From Salininema proteolyticum (GTDB lineage: Bacteria; Actinomycetota; Actinomycetes; Mycobacteriales; Micromonosporaceae): a stretch of 64,000 nucleotides of DNA. The notes under the pieces were generated by a model. It saw only the letters and a list, made by a program, of their open reading frames with translations, was not told the origin of the DNA and did no database searches. The stretch spans positions 1,736,001 to 1,800,000 of the forward strand of contig NZ_JBHUNX010000001.1 in the NCBI RefSeq assembly GCF_042685645.1, in the 5' to 3' direction. How positions within the stretch are numbered: the stretch's first letter is position 1; each line of letters opens with the position of its first letter. Made by a program: the position numbers and the translations under genes. Positions 19,446 through 27,958 of the stretch are shown here, piece after piece.

Positions 19446-20618
19446 TCAGTCCAGCGCCGAGGCCATTCTCCGTACGACCTCGGTGAGGATCTCGGGCGAG
19501 GTGGCGAAGTTCAACCGCACGAAACCCTCCCCGCCGCTGCCGTAGATCAGCCCGCTGTTGACCGCGACCCGTCCGCGCTCCAGGAACACCGCGGCGGGAT
19601 CCTCGCCCAGCCCCGTCCCCCGGCAGTCGAGCCACGCCAGGTACGTGCCCTCGGAGGGCGTCCACGTCACCGAAGGCAGGTGCTCGGCGAGGAGCGCGGA
19701 CAGCAGCCGCCTGTTCTCGTCCAGGCCCGCCAGCAGGGCGTCGAGCCACGCCCCGCCCTCGGCGAAGGCGGCCGTGTGGGCGAGGACGCCGAGGTGGCTC
19801 GCCCCGTGGGTCACCTCTTCGGGAATGTCCCCCAGCTCGTGCGCGGCCTCCGGGCCGGCGACGGCCAGACCCGCCTTGAGCCCCGCCAGGTTCCACGCCT
19901 TGGAAGCCGACATGAGGGAGACGCCGCGCTCGGAGCCGGGAACGGTCAGGTAGGGGGTGAAGGGCGTTCCGGCGTACGTGAGCGGCGCGTGGATCTCGTC
20001 CGCCACGACCCGCACGCCGTACTCTCCGGCCAGCGTCGCGGCGCCCTCCAGCTCGGCGGCGGTGTGGACGACCCCGGTCGGGTTGTGGGGATTGGACAGG
20101 AGGTAGACCGGGCGTCGCGAGCGCGCCGAGGCGCGGGCGAAGGCCGATTCGAGGTTCGCGAGGTCGATCCGCCCGTCCGCGCCCAGGGGCGCTTCGATCA
20201 CCTTGCGGCCCAGGTTCGCCGTGAACTGGTAGAAGGGCGTGTACACGGGGCTGTTGACGACGACCGGGCCGCCGGGTTCGGTCCGGAGCTTGAGGACCTC
20301 CGCCACGCCCTGCATGACGTCGGGGACGATCGCCGTGCGTGCGGTGTCCATGCCCGTCCATCCCCAGCGCTCGGCGGCGAACCCGGAGAGCGCCTCGGCG
20401 AACCCGTCGCCCGTCGCGTACCCGGTGTCGCCCAGGGCGATCGCCTCGTTGACGGCCCGGGCCACCGGTTCGGCCAGGGTCACGTCCATCTCGGCGACCC
20501 AGGCGGGGAGGACGTCGGCGGGGTGGATCCTCCATTTGACGCTGGTGCGGCGGCGCAGCTGGTCGATGGTGAGCCGTCGGAGCGGATTGTCCTGCGGCGG
20601 CGGAGTAGTGCTTTCCAT
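19446..20618 (-). CDS. PatB/MalY-type PLP-dependent aminotransferase or cystathionine beta-lyase
   Basis: Fold-type I PLP enzyme of 390 aa. The N-terminal RRRTSVKWRIHPADVLPAWVAEMD is the hallmark of the PatB/MalY group. PLP contacts are SNPHNPTG (around 170), DEIHAPL, and the Schiff-base lysine Lys 240 in SASKAWNLAGLKAG. The ending GGEGFVRLNFATSPEIL carries the substrate-carboxylate Arg. Such enzymes cleave cystathionine or cysteine conjugates, and some act as transaminases. GGAGG precedes the ATG at 20618. Divergent from the GMC oxidoreductase. Confidence 0.9.
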   Translation of the reverse strand: MESTTPPPQDNPLRRLTIDQLRRRTSVKWRIHPADVLPAWVAEMDVTLAEPVARAVNEAIALGDTGYATGDGFAEALSGFAAERWGWTGMDTARTAIVPDVMQGVAEVLKLRTEPGGPVVVNSPVYTPFYQFTANLGRKVIEAPLGADGRIDLANLESAFARASARSRRPVYLLSNPHNPTGVVHTAAELEGAATLAGEYGVRVVADEIHAPLTYAGTPFTPYLTVPGSERGVSLMSASKAWNLAGLKAGLAVAGPEAAHELGDIPEEVTHGASHLGVLAHTAAFAEGGAWLDALLAGLDENRRLLSALLAEHLPSVTWTPSEGTYLAWLDCRGTGLGEDPAAVFLERGRVAVNSGLIYGSGGEGFVRLNFATSPEILTEVVRRMASALD

Positions 20619-20781
20619 GCCCTCCACGATTCCAGACTCAGGCCTAAAATGCGAATGTTCTTCTCTTATGGGCGTGTAGACGGTCCGGGCCCCGTCGTCC
20701 ACCGATGTCCGATTCGACCGGATCGAAGCGTCTACATTGGTATCGTCTGGGTGTATCGCTACGAAAGGAGCACCCACGGTT

Positions 20782-22626
20782 ATGGAGATCGGGCGACGAA
20801 CACTCCTCGGCTCGGCGGGAATCGCCGGCCTCGCCGCACTTGACCTGCCCATCATCGGGGACGACGACGAGGACGAGGCCCCCGGCGAAGTGGACTTCGT
20901 CGTCATCGGCTCGGGTCCCGGGGGCGTGCCCCTCGCGACGAGGCTGGTGGAGGCCGGGTTCACCGTCCTCGTCCTGGAGGCCGGACCGCCCGAGGGAGAC
21001 CGGACGCTCTACGAGGTCCCCGCCCTGCACCACCGCATCGGCGCCGGCGACGAGCAGGTCCGCTGGGACTTCTACGTCCGCCACTACACCGACGAGAAGC
21101 TCAACGAGGCCTCCAGCCAGTGGGTGCCCGAGCAGCAGGGTGTCCTCTACCCGCGCGCCTCGACCCTCGGCGGCTGCACCGCCCACAACGCCATGGTCAC
21201 CATGTGCCCCGAACCCTCCGACTGGGAGCACGTCCGGGAGCTGACCGGCGACGCGGACTGGGGCGCCGAGCCGATGTGGGAGCGCTGGGAGCGCCTGCGC
21301 TCCTGGCAGCCGATGGAGTACTACGCCCTCAACGAGCTGACGCCGCTCGATCCGCAGGTGGGCGCGATCGTCGACGCCACCCTCGAAGAGGTCTCCGCCC
21401 TGCCGGGAGGGGGTGTCACCGACCAGTGGCGCGGCCTCAACGACCGCGCGAATGTCTACGAGCACAACCAGGGCTTCTACCCGCCCGAGTTGTCGACGGA
21501 GAACGCCCGGCGCTGGAGCATGAGGGAGCGGCTCGAAGCCGTCCGCGACGAGCACCCCGATCGCCTCTTCGTCGCCACCGACGCCCTGGCCGAGAAGATC
21601 GTGCTCGAAGGCTCGGACCGGCCGAAGGCCGTCGGCGTCCAGTTCCTCAAGGGCCGCCACCTCTACTCGGCCTCACCGCTCTACGAGTCGCTGCGCGAGG
21701 GCGCGCGGGAGGAGGCGCGGCGCACCGTCCGCGCCCGCCGCGAGGTCATCGTCTCCGCCGGGGCCTACAACAGCCCGCAGCTGCTCATGCTCTCCGGGAT
21801 CGGTCCCGGGGACCACCTGTCCGCCTTCGGGATCCGGACGGCCGTGGACTTGCCGGGCGTGGGGGCGAACCTCCAGGACCGATACGAGATCCCGGTCGTG
21901 ACCGACCACCCCGACTTCATGCTGCTGGCGGGCTGCACCTTCGGCGAGGGTCTGGTGGACCCGTGCCTGGCGCAGTGGAAGGCCATGCAGGCCACGCCGG
22001 CCGGCGGGGTGTCGTTCTACGGGACGAACGGGGCGCTGGCGGGGATCAAGCGCCGCATCGGCGAAGACCCCCGCGCCCAGGTCTACGCCTTCGGGCTACC
22101 TGCCGACTTCCGCGGCTACCGGCCCGGTTACGACGACGGCTACGTGCACGACAAGTTCACCTGGCTGATCCTGAAGGGCTACACGGAGTCCCGGGGCGGG
22201 ACGGTCCGGCTGCGCTCGGCCGACCCGTCGCACTCGCCGTCGGTCGTCCACCGCAAGTTCGACGACGGCAAGGGCGGGGAGGCCGATCTCGACGCCATGG
22301 TGGAGTGCGTGGAGATGGTGCGGCGCGTCAACGAGCGGGCCGGCGTGGGGACGGAGGTCTGGCCGGGACCCGAGGTCGAGGGCGAGCGGCTGCGCGACTG
22401 GATCCTCAAGGAGTCGTGGGGGCACCACGCCTCGTGCACCAATCCCATCGGACCGGACGGGGACGGCGGGGCGGTGCTGGACGCGAAGTTCCGGGTGCGG
22501 GGCGTGGACGGACTGCGGGTGGTCGACGCGTCGAGTTTCCCGCGCATTCCGGGCCTGTTCATCTGGGCCCCGATCGCGATGATCTCGGAGAAGGCCGGGG
22601 ACGACCTCTTGGCCGAGCACGCGTGA
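20782..22626 (+). CDS. Tat-exported GMC-family FAD oxidoreductase
   Basis: Flavoprotein of 614 aa. A twin-arginine signal (MEIGRRTLLGSAGIAGLAAL) is followed by an acidic run DDDEDEAPGE and the FAD loop DFVVIGSGPGGVPLATRLVE. Further GMC blocks are TLGGCTAHNAMV, VIVSAGAYNSPQLLMLSGIG, and the C-terminal active-site region with HHASCTNPIG and PGLFIWAPIAMISEKAGD. It should oxidise an alcohol outside the membrane (choline, sterol and sugar oxidases belong here), but the substrate is unknown. AAAGGAG lies 12 bases before the ATG. The gene converges with the SpoU-like gene. Confidence 0.88.
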   Translation: MEIGRRTLLGSAGIAGLAALDLPIIGDDDEDEAPGEVDFVVIGSGPGGVPLATRLVEAGFTVLVLEAGPPEGDRTLYEVPALHHRIGAGDEQVRWDFYVRHYTDEKLNEASSQWVPEQQGVLYPRASTLGGCTAHNAMVTMCPEPSDWEHVRELTGDADWGAEPMWERWERLRSWQPMEYYALNELTPLDPQVGAIVDATLEEVSALPGGGVTDQWRGLNDRANVYEHNQGFYPPELSTENARRWSMRERLEAVRDEHPDRLFVATDALAEKIVLEGSDRPKAVGVQFLKGRHLYSASPLYESLREGAREEARRTVRARREVIVSAGAYNSPQLLMLSGIGPGDHLSAFGIRTAVDLPGVGANLQDRYEIPVVTDHPDFMLLAGCTFGEGLVDPCLAQWKAMQATPAGGVSFYGTNGALAGIKRRIGEDPRAQVYAFGLPADFRGYRPGYDDGYVHDKFTWLILKGYTESRGGTVRLRSADPSHSPSVVHRKFDDGKGGEADLDAMVECVEMVRRVNERAGVGTEVWPGPEVEGERLRDWILKESWGHHASCTNPIGPDGDGGAVLDAKFRVRGVDGLRVVDASSFPRIPGLFIWAPIAMISEKAGDDLLAEHA

Positions 22627-22671
22627 GCCGCCGTCGGGCTCCGCGCTCCGGCGGCGCGGCGGGGACCGGGA

Positions 22672-23595
22672 TCAGTTGCGGCGGAACTTGGCGTAGTAGT
22701 TGACGCTGCGGTACTCGTCCTCGGTCCCGTCGGCGTCTTCGACCGCGGAGTCGGCGTCGTCGGGCTCGGGGAAGGCCGTCGGCGGGGCGGCCGGGGCGGC
22801 CTGACGCTGCTTCTTGACCTCCGGCAGGCACATGGCAGTCAGCGCGGTGGCGTCGAGCCCGGCCCCCGCGGCGGGGGAGGAGACGACGATGTCGGCCGCC
22901 CGCAGCCAGGGCTCGGGAATGCCGAGGCGCTCGTCGGCGACGACGACCAGCTTGGGGCCCTTGACGTCCACCTCGGCCAGGCCGGTCGAGCCCTGGGATG
23001 CGACGGCGACGACGGTGAGCCCGCCGACGCTGCGGCCCCAGTGGAGGATCTGCTCGCGCCCGTAGCCGATGACGGGCGGGAGGGTGAAGAAGGCCTCGCC
23101 GGCCGCGTGCAGGGCCCGGGGCGCGTAGGGGTCGTAGGAGGTCGGGTCGATGAAGACCGCGTCGGCACCGAGGGCGTGGGCGGTCCGCATGGTCGCGCCG
23201 ACGGTGGCCGGGTCGGCGACCGGCCCGCAGACGACGGCGGTGAACTCGTCGTGCGGCCGGATCTGGCCGAGGTCGATCGGCCGGTAGACGAGGACGGCGA
23301 CGATCTCGGGGATGGAGCCGAAGCGCCCGCCCAACTGTGCCATCAGCTCGGGGGCGACGGCGTAGATAGGGGCTTCGGTTCGGTCGAGGATGTCGCGGGC
23401 GTCCTCGGTGAGGCCGGGTCCGCTGTTGAACAGGAGCGCGGCAGGGCGCCAGCCGCGTTCGAGGGCGACTCGGACGGTCTCGGCGCCGTCGGCGAGGAAG
23501 TTGGCGTTCCTGGCGCGGTGCTCGCCGCTGTCGGCCAGCTGCTCCACCACTGTCCAGACCTCGTTGCGGGTGGTGATCCATTGCGGAGCTCTCAC
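22672..23595 (-). CDS. SpoU/TrmH-like RNA 2-prime-O-methyltransferase, divergent
   Basis: 307 aa. The N-terminal substrate-binding region is followed by a SPOUT domain. FTAVVCGPVADPATVGATMRTAHALGADAVF resembles motif 1 (L-N-P-N-VG-I-R-A) with the usual NPxNxG/Arg partly replaced, and LVVVADERLGIP matches motif 2 (GsEgeGip). Motif 3, normally IPMxGxxxSLNVxxA, reads VVSSPAAGAGLDATALTAMC. The fold is clear, but catalytic competence is less sure. The GTG start at 23595 has GGAAGGAAG in front; longer in-frame readings lack support. Confidence 0.75.
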   Translation of the reverse strand: MRAPQWITTRNEVWTVVEQLADSGEHRARNANFLADGAETVRVALERGWRPAALLFNSGPGLTEDARDILDRTEAPIYAVAPELMAQLGGRFGSIPEIVAVLVYRPIDLGQIRPHDEFTAVVCGPVADPATVGATMRTAHALGADAVFIDPTSYDPYAPRALHAAGEAFFTLPPVIGYGREQILHWGRSVGGLTVVAVASQGSTGLAEVDVKGPKLVVVADERLGIPEPWLRAADIVVSSPAAGAGLDATALTAMCLPEVKKQRQAAPAAPPTAFPEPDDADSAVEDADGTEDEYRSVNYYAKFRRN

Positions 23596-23824
23596 AGTCT
23601 TCCTTCCGTCGCCGCTGCCCCCGCACGGCTCGACAGGTCTCGGGGCGGGGACCGGGTCGAGGCCACCGGACACGGCGCGGAATTGCAGGGCGTCGGCGCC
23701 GCGTCGCGGAGACTCCCAAATCATATCGTTCTGGTGAATGGAAGGTGACAATGGCTCGACCGTCGTAACGGGGGACATTCCGATCCGCACCCACCGCGTA
23801 TGTTCACGCAGGTTCCCACCATTA

Positions 23825-23837
23825 GATATTCAATATC
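23825..23837. promoter_or_regulatory. 13-bp perfect palindrome of unknown role
   Basis: GATATT-C-AATATC lies in the AT-rich island between the SpoU-like gene and the GH1 gene. It has the size of a repressor half-turn site but is not assigned to a regulator; chance occurrence is possible. Confidence 0.3.
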
Positions 23838-23986
23838 GGCTATACCGTGGGAATGGCGCCGCGGGACGTCGGGGGAATTGGCGCGCATTGCATTTCGGCG
23901 CACGGACTCTCCGGTTTCCGGAGGGAATCCGCCGTTTAATCGGGCATGGTGAAGGGGCGCGGACTCGGGGCGCGTCCCATTATTCT

Positions 23987-24000
23987 TGGAAGCGCTCCCA
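23987..24000. promoter_or_regulatory. CebR/CelR-type LacI operator, distal copy
   Basis: TGGAAGCGCTCCCA differs at one position from the cello-oligosaccharide repressor box TGGGAGCGCTCCCA known from Streptomyces CebR and Thermobifida CelR. It is 103 bases upstream of a second copy, a spacing that would allow DNA looping. Confidence 0.7.
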
Positions 24001-24071
24001 TTGACCGGAGGGCACGTTCTGTGCTCTCTTGATGCCGAAGATAATGAATGTGTAAAGATCGACATTGACTA

Positions 24072-24100
24072 TTGCCATGGGTCCGGTCAGGCACTAGGCT
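24072..24100 (+). promoter_or_regulatory. Promoter of the GH1 beta-glucosidase
   Basis: TTGCCA at 24072 and TAGGCT at 24095 are separated by 17 bp. The downstream CebR-like box begins three bases later, so repressor binding would cover the transcription start. Confidence 0.55.
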
Positions 24101-24102
24101 AT

Positions 24103-24116
24103 TGGTAGCGCTCCCA
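24103..24116. promoter_or_regulatory. CebR/CelR-type LacI operator at the transcription start
   Basis: TGGTAGCGCTCCCA, one mismatch from the CebR consensus, placed directly after the -10 element. The cognate regulator is probably the LacI protein encoded two genes on, at 25835. Confidence 0.75.
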
Positions 24117-24324
24117 AACCGGCGACGGGACCGGGGGCCACGGCATCCCGCCCCGCTCGCGACGCCCGAACCTTCCGACCTCCTCCCCGGAAGGGCCCCG
24201 GCGGCCGGGCGGGGCGGGCCCGCCGCACGGGACCCGCTCCGCCCGGCCGCGAGGGCACCGCGCCGAAGGCCGGCGGGACCGTCGACCGAGTACCCCGAAC
24301 GCGGAGAACGGAAGGCCCATAGAG

Positions 24325-25734
24325 ATGACCGCAGAGCACACCGACCCGGCCGCGCGCTTCCCCTCGGACTTCGCCTGGGGCGCTGCCACCTCCTCCTACC
24401 AGATCGAGGGATCGCCCGGCGAAGGCGGACGGGGCCGGTCGATCTGGGACGCGTTCACCGCCGAACCCGGCCGCGTCGTCGACGCCTCGACGGGGGAGGC
24501 CGCCGCCCGCTCCTACCGGCGCCCCGAGGCCGACCTCGACCTCGTCGACCGCCTCGGGCTCACCGCCTACCGCTTCTCGATCTCCTGGCCCCGCGTCTGC
24601 CCCGAGGGGAGCGGTCGCGTCAACCCCGAGGGCCTGGCCTACTACGACCGCCTCGTCGACGGCCTCCTGGAGCGGGGCGTCGACCCCTGGGTGACGCTCT
24701 ACCACTGGGACCTGCCGCAGGCCCTGGAGGAGTCCGGGGGCTGGCCCGAACGCGACACGGCGAAGCGCTTCGCGGAGTACGCCGCCGTCGCGGCCGACGC
24801 CCTCGGCGACCGCGTGACCCGGTGGATGACGGTCAACGAGCCCTGGTGCGCGGCATTCCTCGGGTACGCCTCCGGCGAGCACGCGCCGGGCCGCCGCGAA
24901 CCCGCCGCCGCCCTCGCGGCCGGCCACCACCTCATGCTGGCCCACGGACTGGCCGCCCGCGCGATCAAGGACGCCGCCCCCGCCGCGAAGACCGGGCTCG
25001 GTCCGAACTTCTACCCCGTCCGCCCCGCGACCGAATCCCCGGAGGACCGCGACGCGGCCCGCCGCATCGACGGCCTGCAGAACCGCCTCTTCGCCGACGC
25101 CGCGATCAAGGGCTCCTATCCCGACGACGTCGTGGCCGACCTCGTATCGGTCACGGACTTCTCGTTCGTCGCCGACGGCGACATGCGCACCGTCCAAGCG
25201 CCCCTGGACTTCCTGGGCGTCAACTACTACAGCAGCTTCACCGTCTCCGGCCGCGCCGGAGCGCCGTCGGCCTCCGCCGCCCCGACCGACACCGCCTCGG
25301 CCTGGCCCGGCAGCGAACACGTCGGATTCGTGCGGACCGGCCGGCCGACGACAGCGATGGACTGGGAGATCGACCCCGAGGGCCTGACCGGCATCCTCAC
25401 CCTCCTGCGCGACCGCTACCCCGGGACGGACCTGGTCGTCACCGAGAACGGGGCGGCCTTCGACGACGTGCCCGGCGCCGACGGCCGAGTGGCCGACCGG
25501 GAACGGCGGCGGTACATCGCCGACCATGTGGACGCCTGCGCCGCGGCGATCGCGGAAGGGGTCCGACTGAGGGGTTACTTCGTATGGTCTCTGATGGATA
25601 ATTTCGAGTGGGCATGGGGCTACACCAAGCGGTTCGGCATCGCCTACACCGACTTCGCGTCGGGTGCGAGGACCCTCAAGGCGTCGGGCGAGTGGTACGC
25701 CGCCCTGGTCCGGTCCGCCCGCGGTGACGAGTGA
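24325..25734 (+). CDS. GH1 beta-glucosidase (cellobiose/cello-oligosaccharide hydrolase)
   Basis: Retaining glycosidase of 469 aa, no signal peptide, hence intracellular. It starts with the GH1 signature PSDFAWGAATSSYQIEG, has the acid/base Glu 172 in TVNEPW and the nucleophile Glu 374 in VVTENG, and ends with NFEWAWGYTKRFG. In Streptomyces the equivalent BglC hydrolyses imported cellobiose and clears the CebR inducer. Here the CebR-like boxes and a LacI gene are kept, but no cebEFG-like transporter is adjacent, so uptake genes must lie elsewhere. Confidence 0.95.
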   Translation: MTAEHTDPAARFPSDFAWGAATSSYQIEGSPGEGGRGRSIWDAFTAEPGRVVDASTGEAAARSYRRPEADLDLVDRLGLTAYRFSISWPRVCPEGSGRVNPEGLAYYDRLVDGLLERGVDPWVTLYHWDLPQALEESGGWPERDTAKRFAEYAAVAADALGDRVTRWMTVNEPWCAAFLGYASGEHAPGRREPAAALAAGHHLMLAHGLAARAIKDAAPAAKTGLGPNFYPVRPATESPEDRDAARRIDGLQNRLFADAAIKGSYPDDVVADLVSVTDFSFVADGDMRTVQAPLDFLGVNYYSSFTVSGRAGAPSASAAPTDTASAWPGSEHVGFVRTGRPTTAMDWEIDPEGLTGILTLLRDRYPGTDLVVTENGAAFDDVPGADGRVADRERRRYIADHVDACAAAIAEGVRLRGYFVWSLMDNFEWAWGYTKRFGIAYTDFASGARTLKASGEWYAALVRSARGDE

Positions 25735-25834
25735 GCATGTCTCAGTATCTGGACCGGCTCCCGCGCCGCGCCCCATGCGAAACGACTTCGCGATAATGAA
25801 GCGACGGCTTCCCGCCCCGGAAGGAGCACACCCC

Positions 25835-26911
25835 ATGACGGACTCGCCCGCCCAGGCCGCCAAGGACCCCGGAGGCCCCCGTACCGCCCGGGCCACGCGC
25901 CGGGAACGGCCGACCCTCGACACCGTCGCCCGGCACGCGGGCGTCGGAAGAGGCACCGTCTCCCGCGTCGTCAACGAGACCGGGTCGGTCTCCGAGCGTT
26001 CGCGCGAGGCCGTCCTCGCCGCCGTCGAGGAGCTGGGATACGTTCCCAACCACGCCGCCCGCAGCCTCGTCACCCGGCGGACCGGGGCCGTGGCCCTGGT
26101 GGTCACGGAGTCCCAGGAGCGGCTGTGGAGCGAACCGTACTTCGCCGGAATCGTCCGCGGCATCACCGAGCAGCTGGGCGAGGACGACATCCGCCTCATG
26201 CTGACCTTCGAACCGCGCGACGGCAGCCGCGCCAAGCTCGAGTCCTACCTCCTGGGCCACCACGTGGACGGCGTCATGATGGTCTCCGGCCACGGCGCCG
26301 ACCCGCTGCCGGAGAGGCTGGAGAACGCGGGCGTCCCCACCGTCCTGTGCGGCGTGCCCATCGGGCTCTCGCCGGTGTCGTTCGTGGACTGCGACAACCG
26401 CTCCGGGGCGCGGGAGGCCACCGACTACCTGGCGCGCCGCGGACACGAGGCGATCGCCTGCATCACCGGGCCGCAGGACATGTCGGTGGGCGTCGACCGC
26501 CTCGCCGGATACCGGGACGCTCTGCGCGGCAGGCGGCTGAAAGTCGTAGAAGAGCGGATCGCCGTGGCCGACGAGTTCGGCGAGGCCGCCGGAGTCGCGG
26601 CCATGCGCCGGATCTTCGAGGCCGACCCCGGCGTCACCGCCGTGTTCGCCGCCTCCGACCCGCTCGCCATAGGCGCCATCCGCGCGGCCCGAGACAGGGG
26701 ACGGGACGTCCCCTCCGGGCTCGCGGTCGTCGGATTCGACGACTCGCCCCTGGCCGAGATGAGCGAACCGCCGCTGACGACCGTCCACCAGCCCACCGAG
26801 ACCCTGGGCCGCGAGATGGCCCGCCTCCTCATCGGGCGCATCCGAGGCGAGGAGACCGGGCCGCTGGTGACCATCCTCGGGACCCACCTGGTGGAGCGCG
26901 GCAGCGCCTGA
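25835..26911 (+). CDS. LacI-family repressor, CebR/CelR-like
   Basis: 358 aa. The HTH reads TLDTVARHAGVGRGTVSRVV at about residues 28-47, followed by the hinge helix NHAARSLVTRRTG. The periplasmic-binding-like effector domain follows, with LVVTESQERLW, FDDSPLAEMSEPPLTTVHQP and the dimer end LLIGRI. AAGGAG precedes the ATG at 25835. Its place right behind the GH1 gene and the CebR-type boxes in front of that gene suggest it is the cellobiose-responsive repressor. It is distinct from the second LacI regulator at 38865. Confidence 0.9.
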   Translation: MTDSPAQAAKDPGGPRTARATRRERPTLDTVARHAGVGRGTVSRVVNETGSVSERSREAVLAAVEELGYVPNHAARSLVTRRTGAVALVVTESQERLWSEPYFAGIVRGITEQLGEDDIRLMLTFEPRDGSRAKLESYLLGHHVDGVMMVSGHGADPLPERLENAGVPTVLCGVPIGLSPVSFVDCDNRSGAREATDYLARRGHEAIACITGPQDMSVGVDRLAGYRDALRGRRLKVVEERIAVADEFGEAAGVAAMRRIFEADPGVTAVFAASDPLAIGAIRAARDRGRDVPSGLAVVGFDDSPLAEMSEPPLTTVHQPTETLGREMARLLIGRIRGEETGPLVTILGTHLVERGSA

Positions 26912-26941
26912 GCCCGGACGGCCACTGTGTACGATCGGGGC

Positions 26942-27601
26942 ATGGATTTCACGCGCGTACCGGCCGGCCCGGTGACCTTGTCGGACAGGCGGACCCGGAC
27001 GTCCTGGGACGTCGACGTCGCCGAGTTCGACCTGGCCGTCTGCCCGGTGACTCGGGCACAGTACGCCGAGACGCTGGGGGAGGGCACCGGCGCGGCGACG
27101 GACCGCGACCTCCCCGTCGACAGCGTCTCCTGGCCCGACGCCCTGGAGTTCTGCAACGCCCTGTCGGCCCGCGAGGACCTCTGCCCCGCCTACGCGCTCG
27201 ACGGCGGCGACGCCGTCTGGGACCCGGCCGCCGACGGCTACCGCCTTCCCACCGAAGCCGAGTGGGAACGCGCCTGCCGAGCCGGGACCACCGGTCCGCG
27301 CTACGGGAACCTGGACGACATCGCCTGGTACCGCGGCAATTCCGGGGAGCGGCCGCACCCGGTGGGGCGGAAGGCGCCCAACGGATGGGGGCTCCACGAC
27401 ATGCTCGGGAACGTCTGGGAGTGGACCTGGGACATCTACGACCCCGAGGTCTACGGCTCCTACCGCGTCCTGCGCGGCGGCGGCTGGTTCGACGAGCACT
27501 GGAGCTGCCGCGCCTCCGTGCGCCGCCGGACCCACCCCGACCTCCGCATCGAGGACCTCGGCTTCCGAGTGGCCCGGTCCGTCCGCGCCGTCAGCCGATG
27601 A
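26942..27601 (+). CDS. SUMF1/FGE-sulfatase-domain protein
   Basis: 219 aa consisting almost wholly of the formylglycine-generating-enzyme fold: FDLAVCPVTRAQYAE, PVDSVSWPDALEFCNALS, YRLPTEAEWERACRAG, GWGLHDMLGNVWEWTWD and RVLRGGGWFD...RRRTHP. True sulfatase-activating FGEs have a Cys pair near the end that I do not see, so this is more likely a SUMF1-like oxygenase or binding protein of unknown substrate. The ATG at 26942 follows a TACGAT -10 box by exactly six bases, supporting leaderless expression independent of lacI. Confidence 0.8.
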   Translation: MDFTRVPAGPVTLSDRRTRTSWDVDVAEFDLAVCPVTRAQYAETLGEGTGAATDRDLPVDSVSWPDALEFCNALSAREDLCPAYALDGGDAVWDPAADGYRLPTEAEWERACRAGTTGPRYGNLDDIAWYRGNSGERPHPVGRKAPNGWGLHDMLGNVWEWTWDIYDPEVYGSYRVLRGGGWFDEHWSCRASVRRRTHPDLRIEDLGFRVARSVRAVSR

Positions 27602-27800
27602 GGTCCCTCAAGGACAGCCGCCCCGCGTAGCAGCCGAGGAACGCCGAGGCGTGAGCCGGGTCGCCCTGGACGGACTGAAGGAAGCGCTCCAGCTTCTTCG
27701 GCGGAGCCCCGCCGGCAAAGGCGGCGGTGGCCGCGAATGCCTCGGCAAAGGCGCGGTCCCATTCCCGCTCTTCGTCCCCGGAGGCTTGGCACGGCCGCCG
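27591..27800 (-). pseudogene. Possible 5-prime-truncated gene fragment
   Basis: The minus-strand reading ends DPAHASAFLGCYAGRLSLRD and shows strong protein-like composition and GC-rich third positions over about 65 codons (DRAFAEAFAATAAFAGG, KKLERFLQSV). No ATG, GTG or TTG opens it; the nearest in-frame start is far upstream inside the EamA leader, where the sequence no longer looks coding. It overlaps the end of the SUMF1 gene by 11 bases. Family unknown. It may also be an ordinary antisense reading. Confidence 0.3.
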
Positions 27801-27817
27801 TCGGCTAGACTCGCCGC

Positions 27818-27853
27818 ATGCGTTCCGGACAGCTCTCCCCGCCGGTCTCCTAA
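27818..27853 (+). CDS. Putative leader peptide upstream of the EamA transporter gene
   Basis: An 11-codon ORF, MRSGQLSPPVS, starts exactly six bases after a TAGACT -10 box, the same spacing as other leaderless starts in this window. Its stop codon lies in the loop of a hairpin (CCCGCC at 27838-27843 with GGCGGG at 27854-27859). The transporter gene begins about 105 bases on. This layout suggests a translated leader that could couple ribosome position to expression of the transporter. No run of regulatory codons is obvious. Confidence 0.45.
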   Translation: MRSGQLSPPVS

Positions 27854-27958
27854 GGCGGGTCCACCTCCACCGACGCGGCGCGCTCGCGCCCCGCGTCCCA
27901 GTGCCGTGCCCGCCGACGAAAGACCGCATTGACCTTTCGTTCTCAGGGAGACCGCACC

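Larger units (their letters stand above)
23596..24324. other. Gene-free 729-bp regulatory region upstream of the GH1 beta-glucosidase
   Basis: No convincing gene in either direction. The stretch 23720-24110 is clearly richer in A and T than its surroundings. It holds two CebR-like boxes, a promoter and an unexplained GATATT palindrome, listed separately. The rest shows no structure I can interpret. Confidence 0.6.

Noticed and set aside
22627..22671. GC-rich inverted repeat between the convergent GMC and SpoU-like genes as a terminator
   Set aside because: Arms CCGCCG and CGGCGG are short and arise easily by chance in this GC-rich DNA.
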